From Brachionus rotundiformis (lineage: Eukaryota > Rotifera > Eurotatoria > Ploima > Brachionidae): DNA of 64,000 bases. The notes beneath the pieces are model-generated. The model saw nothing but the letters and a program-made list of their open reading frames with translations. It did no database searches and was not told the DNA's origin. Positions within the stretch are counted from its first letter, which is position 1, and each line of letters opens with the position of its first letter. The translations under genes and the position numbers were made by a program. The DNA lies in NCBI GenBank assembly GCA_016802295.1, contig JAESIW010000210.1:744001-808000 (forward strand), in the 5' to 3' direction. Shown one piece after another: positions 62,390 through 64,000 of the stretch.

Positions 62390-64000
62390 TTAAACCCCCT
62401 TTTTTAATAACATACAGATTAAATTACCCGTAATATCAGTTTGTAATAACATTATAATAGAGTCTTTTTTAAGATACTTAGTATTCGATAGAACATATTT
62501 TTTAGTATTTGCCTTCATTATATTGGGTACATATTGATTTATAAGAACCTGCTGAGCAAACCATACAGAAGTTAAAAATGGAGTAGAAAAATTATAACCA
62601 AATACATTATTTGTACTCACCACTACAGGGTGATTAGAAAAAATTTCGGTTAATGCTTCATCTTCAAGAAAAAAAGCCTTGTCTATTCCCACACCACTAG
62701 CTACCACTAAATCTAAATTTATGTAAGAAAGATTTTGTTTTTCAAGAATATTTTTAATAACATTAAGATAGGTATTACTATTGCTTTGTAAAAAAATATT
62801 TCTGGTTTCAATGGCAATTACAGCCACACTGGATTCGCTAGGACTATTGGATAAGAGTATAGAGGCAGCCATATCATTAAAATATAGTGTGTTTTTATTA
62901 CTAAACGCAGTAACCGGAGATGAACTATACCAGCTAGCCTTTTCATATATCTTTAATAGAGTATCATTAATATCATCACTAGCTGAAACAATTACACTAT
63001 TTTGCCTACCACACGATATAAGATTGTGGGAATATAAAAAAGCAGAAATACCACCCAATAGGTTAGTATTATATCCAGTAATTTTGTATGCTATAGAAGA
63101 TACCCCAGACACAGTATTTACTGCAGTCATTGGAAAATAGTAAGCACTAGCAAATGTAGGGCGTTCTCTAAATACGCTCTCCATATATTTTGCATTAACT
63201 TCTGCACTACTAGATAAAACCCCGCCTACAATACCAGACATAACGTTATTTGATATATGAGTATTATTATTAACTATATTTTCTAGAGATTTTAGCATAA
63301 GCTTAGCTTGTTTAGAAGCTCTACCATATTTCATCATGGTTGCAGAGAAATTAAACCTTGAGAAGTATCTTTCAGCCGGTGTATTAACTTTATCACCATC
63401 AATAAAATCAAAAATATCTTTATTATTAGATATATTAAAGACAGCCATACCACTATCATTAATATATACTTTATCAATAAATAATGGTTTTTTATTAAAT
63501 ACATAATTCTTGCTATACACACAAGCAGAATTATTTCCCCCAAAAGCAAAACTGTTAGCAATAAAATTCTTGACTTCACAATAATTAAAATTACTATCTA
63601 ATATATTAATATCTTTAACCTGATCTCTTTTTTGCAGAAAGTTATAGTTTGGTGGCATTACTCCATAATCAACTAATAGAATAGTTGCAATTGTTTCTAT
63701 TATTCCACTTGATCCCAGGGTGTGTCCAAAAAATGATTTTAAAGAGCTCGATGGAGTACTTTTTCCAAAAACATTTAGTATAGCATTAGATTCAGAGATA
63801 TCATTTGCATCTGTTCCAGTGCCATGTGTTTTTATATAATCAATATTTTCTAATAATAATCCAGAATCTTCTATAGCTCCAACCATAGCTCTTTGAGCAC
63901 CATCACCATCAACACTTGGGGCAGTGATATGATAAGCATCTCCACTTAAGGAATAACCACATATAGACCACTTATTTTCTAGCTGCTGTTTATTGAGACG
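62390..64000 (-). CDS. Ketosynthase fused to a chain-length-factor-like domain, partial at right edge
   Basis: The frame is open to the right edge, giving 536 visible codons. The first 165 or so are the C-terminal half of a FabF-type ketosynthase: YHITAPSVDGDG, His in THGTGTDAND and Lys/His in KSFFGHTLGSSG, ending FAFGGNNSACV. The active-site Cys lies beyond the window. A second thiolase-fold domain of about 370 residues follows (62,390 to about 63,500) but has TVSGVSS where the catalytic Cys should be and FGYNFSTPF where GH is expected, so it is probably a non-catalytic chain-length factor. Type II polyketide KS and CLF are normally separate proteins. Confidence 0.85.
   Translation of the reverse strand, partial: RLNKQQLENKWSICGYSLSGDAYHITAPSVDGDGAQRAMVGAIEDSGLLLENIDYIKTHGTGTDANDISESNAILNVFGKSTPSSSLKSFFGHTLGSSGIIETIATILLVDYGVMPPNYNFLQKRDQVKDINILDSNFNYCEVKNFIANSFAFGGNNSACVYSKNYVFNKKPLFIDKVYINDSGMAVFNISNNKDIFDFIDGDKVNTPAERYFSRFNFSATMMKYGRASKQAKLMLKSLENIVNNNTHISNNVMSGIVGGVLSSSAEVNAKYMESVFRERPTFASAYYFPMTAVNTVSGVSSIAYKITGYNTNLLGGISAFLYSHNLISCGRQNSVIVSASDDINDTLLKIYEKASWYSSSPVTAFSNKNTLYFNDMAASILLSNSPSESSVAVIAIETRNIFLQSNSNTYLNVIKNILEKQNLSYINLDLVVASGVGIDKAFFLEDEALTEIFSNHPVVVSTNNVFGYNFSTPFLTSVWFAQQVLINQYVPNIMKANTKKYVLSNTKYLKKDSIIMLLQTDITGNLICMLLKKGV

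Noticed and set aside
55619..64000. O-antigen or flagellin-glycan modification locus
   Set aside because: KAS III, ACP, FabG and HAD proteins do occur there, but no glycosyltransferase, nucleotide-sugar or flippase genes are seen here, while KS-CLF and Lol-like genes are. Kept only as an alternative.

Overview
The window looks like the chromosome of an AT-rich alphaproteobacterium with a reduced, probably host-associated lifestyle. Evidence for this is a CcrM-type cell-cycle methylase directly after gyrB, an IalB-type lipoprotein, the zinc-ribbon/ftsE/ftsX/plsC neighbourhood, a CHCC zinc-finger protein, ubiE/ubiB, and many non-ATG or weakly signalled starts. Only two tRNAs and no rRNA are visible. 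I cannot name the species; Rickettsiales, Holosporales or the Hepatincola-like lineages are reasonable guesses.

Positions 1-30,835 are ordinary core genome: partial pepP, a tiny LptM-like lipoprotein, gyrB, ccrM, an IalB-like lipoprotein, ornithine decarboxylase, a minus-strand run pta-ackA-arginase-YhcH, an outer-membrane protein, a large zinc-ribbon membrane protein divergent from ftsE-ftsX-plsC, tRNA-Arg, an orphan ABC ATPase, polA without recognisable proofreading residues, tRNA-Gly, heparinase-like/dut/ubiB/ubiE, mutM, nagB-nagA, an outer-membrane protein and an exonuclease. Arginase plus ornithine decarboxylase would turn arginine into putrescine. NagA/NagB feed N-acetylglucosamine 6-phosphate into glycolysis, and Pta-AckA make ATP and acetate. 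Positions 30,937-33,758 hold a small foreign-looking island (membrane protein, ImmA/IrrE peptidase, phage beta-protein homologue, sce7726-like nuclease) set between the exonuclease gene and thrS. Core genes resume with thrS, infC, deoB-deoD, an acetyltransferase, a membrane-anchored XRE regulator with paired operators, two transporters, an MdaB-like reductase, dsbB and nth.

Positions 45,299-48,713 are an unusual array. Three long direct repeats, with a diverged fourth, each end in a run of TTTTTG hexamers next to a -10 box, and each precedes one gene of unknown role: an MFS-like protein, a DUF6232-like membrane protein, a small secreted Cys-containing peptide and a small membrane protein. Copies 1 and 2 are identical except for exactly one hexamer unit, which suggests recent duplication and slippage in a promoter.

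From about 49,300 to beyond the right edge lies one very compact minus-strand gene cluster of at least 18 genes. Reading in the direction of transcription it has a ketosynthase fused to a chain-length-factor-like domain, FabG, a 39-residue ORF, a membrane-anchored FeeM/GNAT-like acyltransferase, a phosphopantetheinyl transferase, an acyl carrier protein, two KAS III enzymes, a second carrier protein, an FkbH-type glyceryl-loading protein, and then an export module (TPR lipoprotein-like protein, LolD-like ATPase, FtsX-like permease, LolA-like carrier, beta-barrel, MipA/OmpV barrel, two DUF2141 proteins). My reading is an undescribed type II polyketide or fatty-acyl product, possibly glycerate-derived (tetronate-like) or N-acylated, with its own route to the outer membrane. 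The downstream end of the cluster abuts a truncated outer-membrane gene (48,745-49,257), which I take as a likely island boundary.
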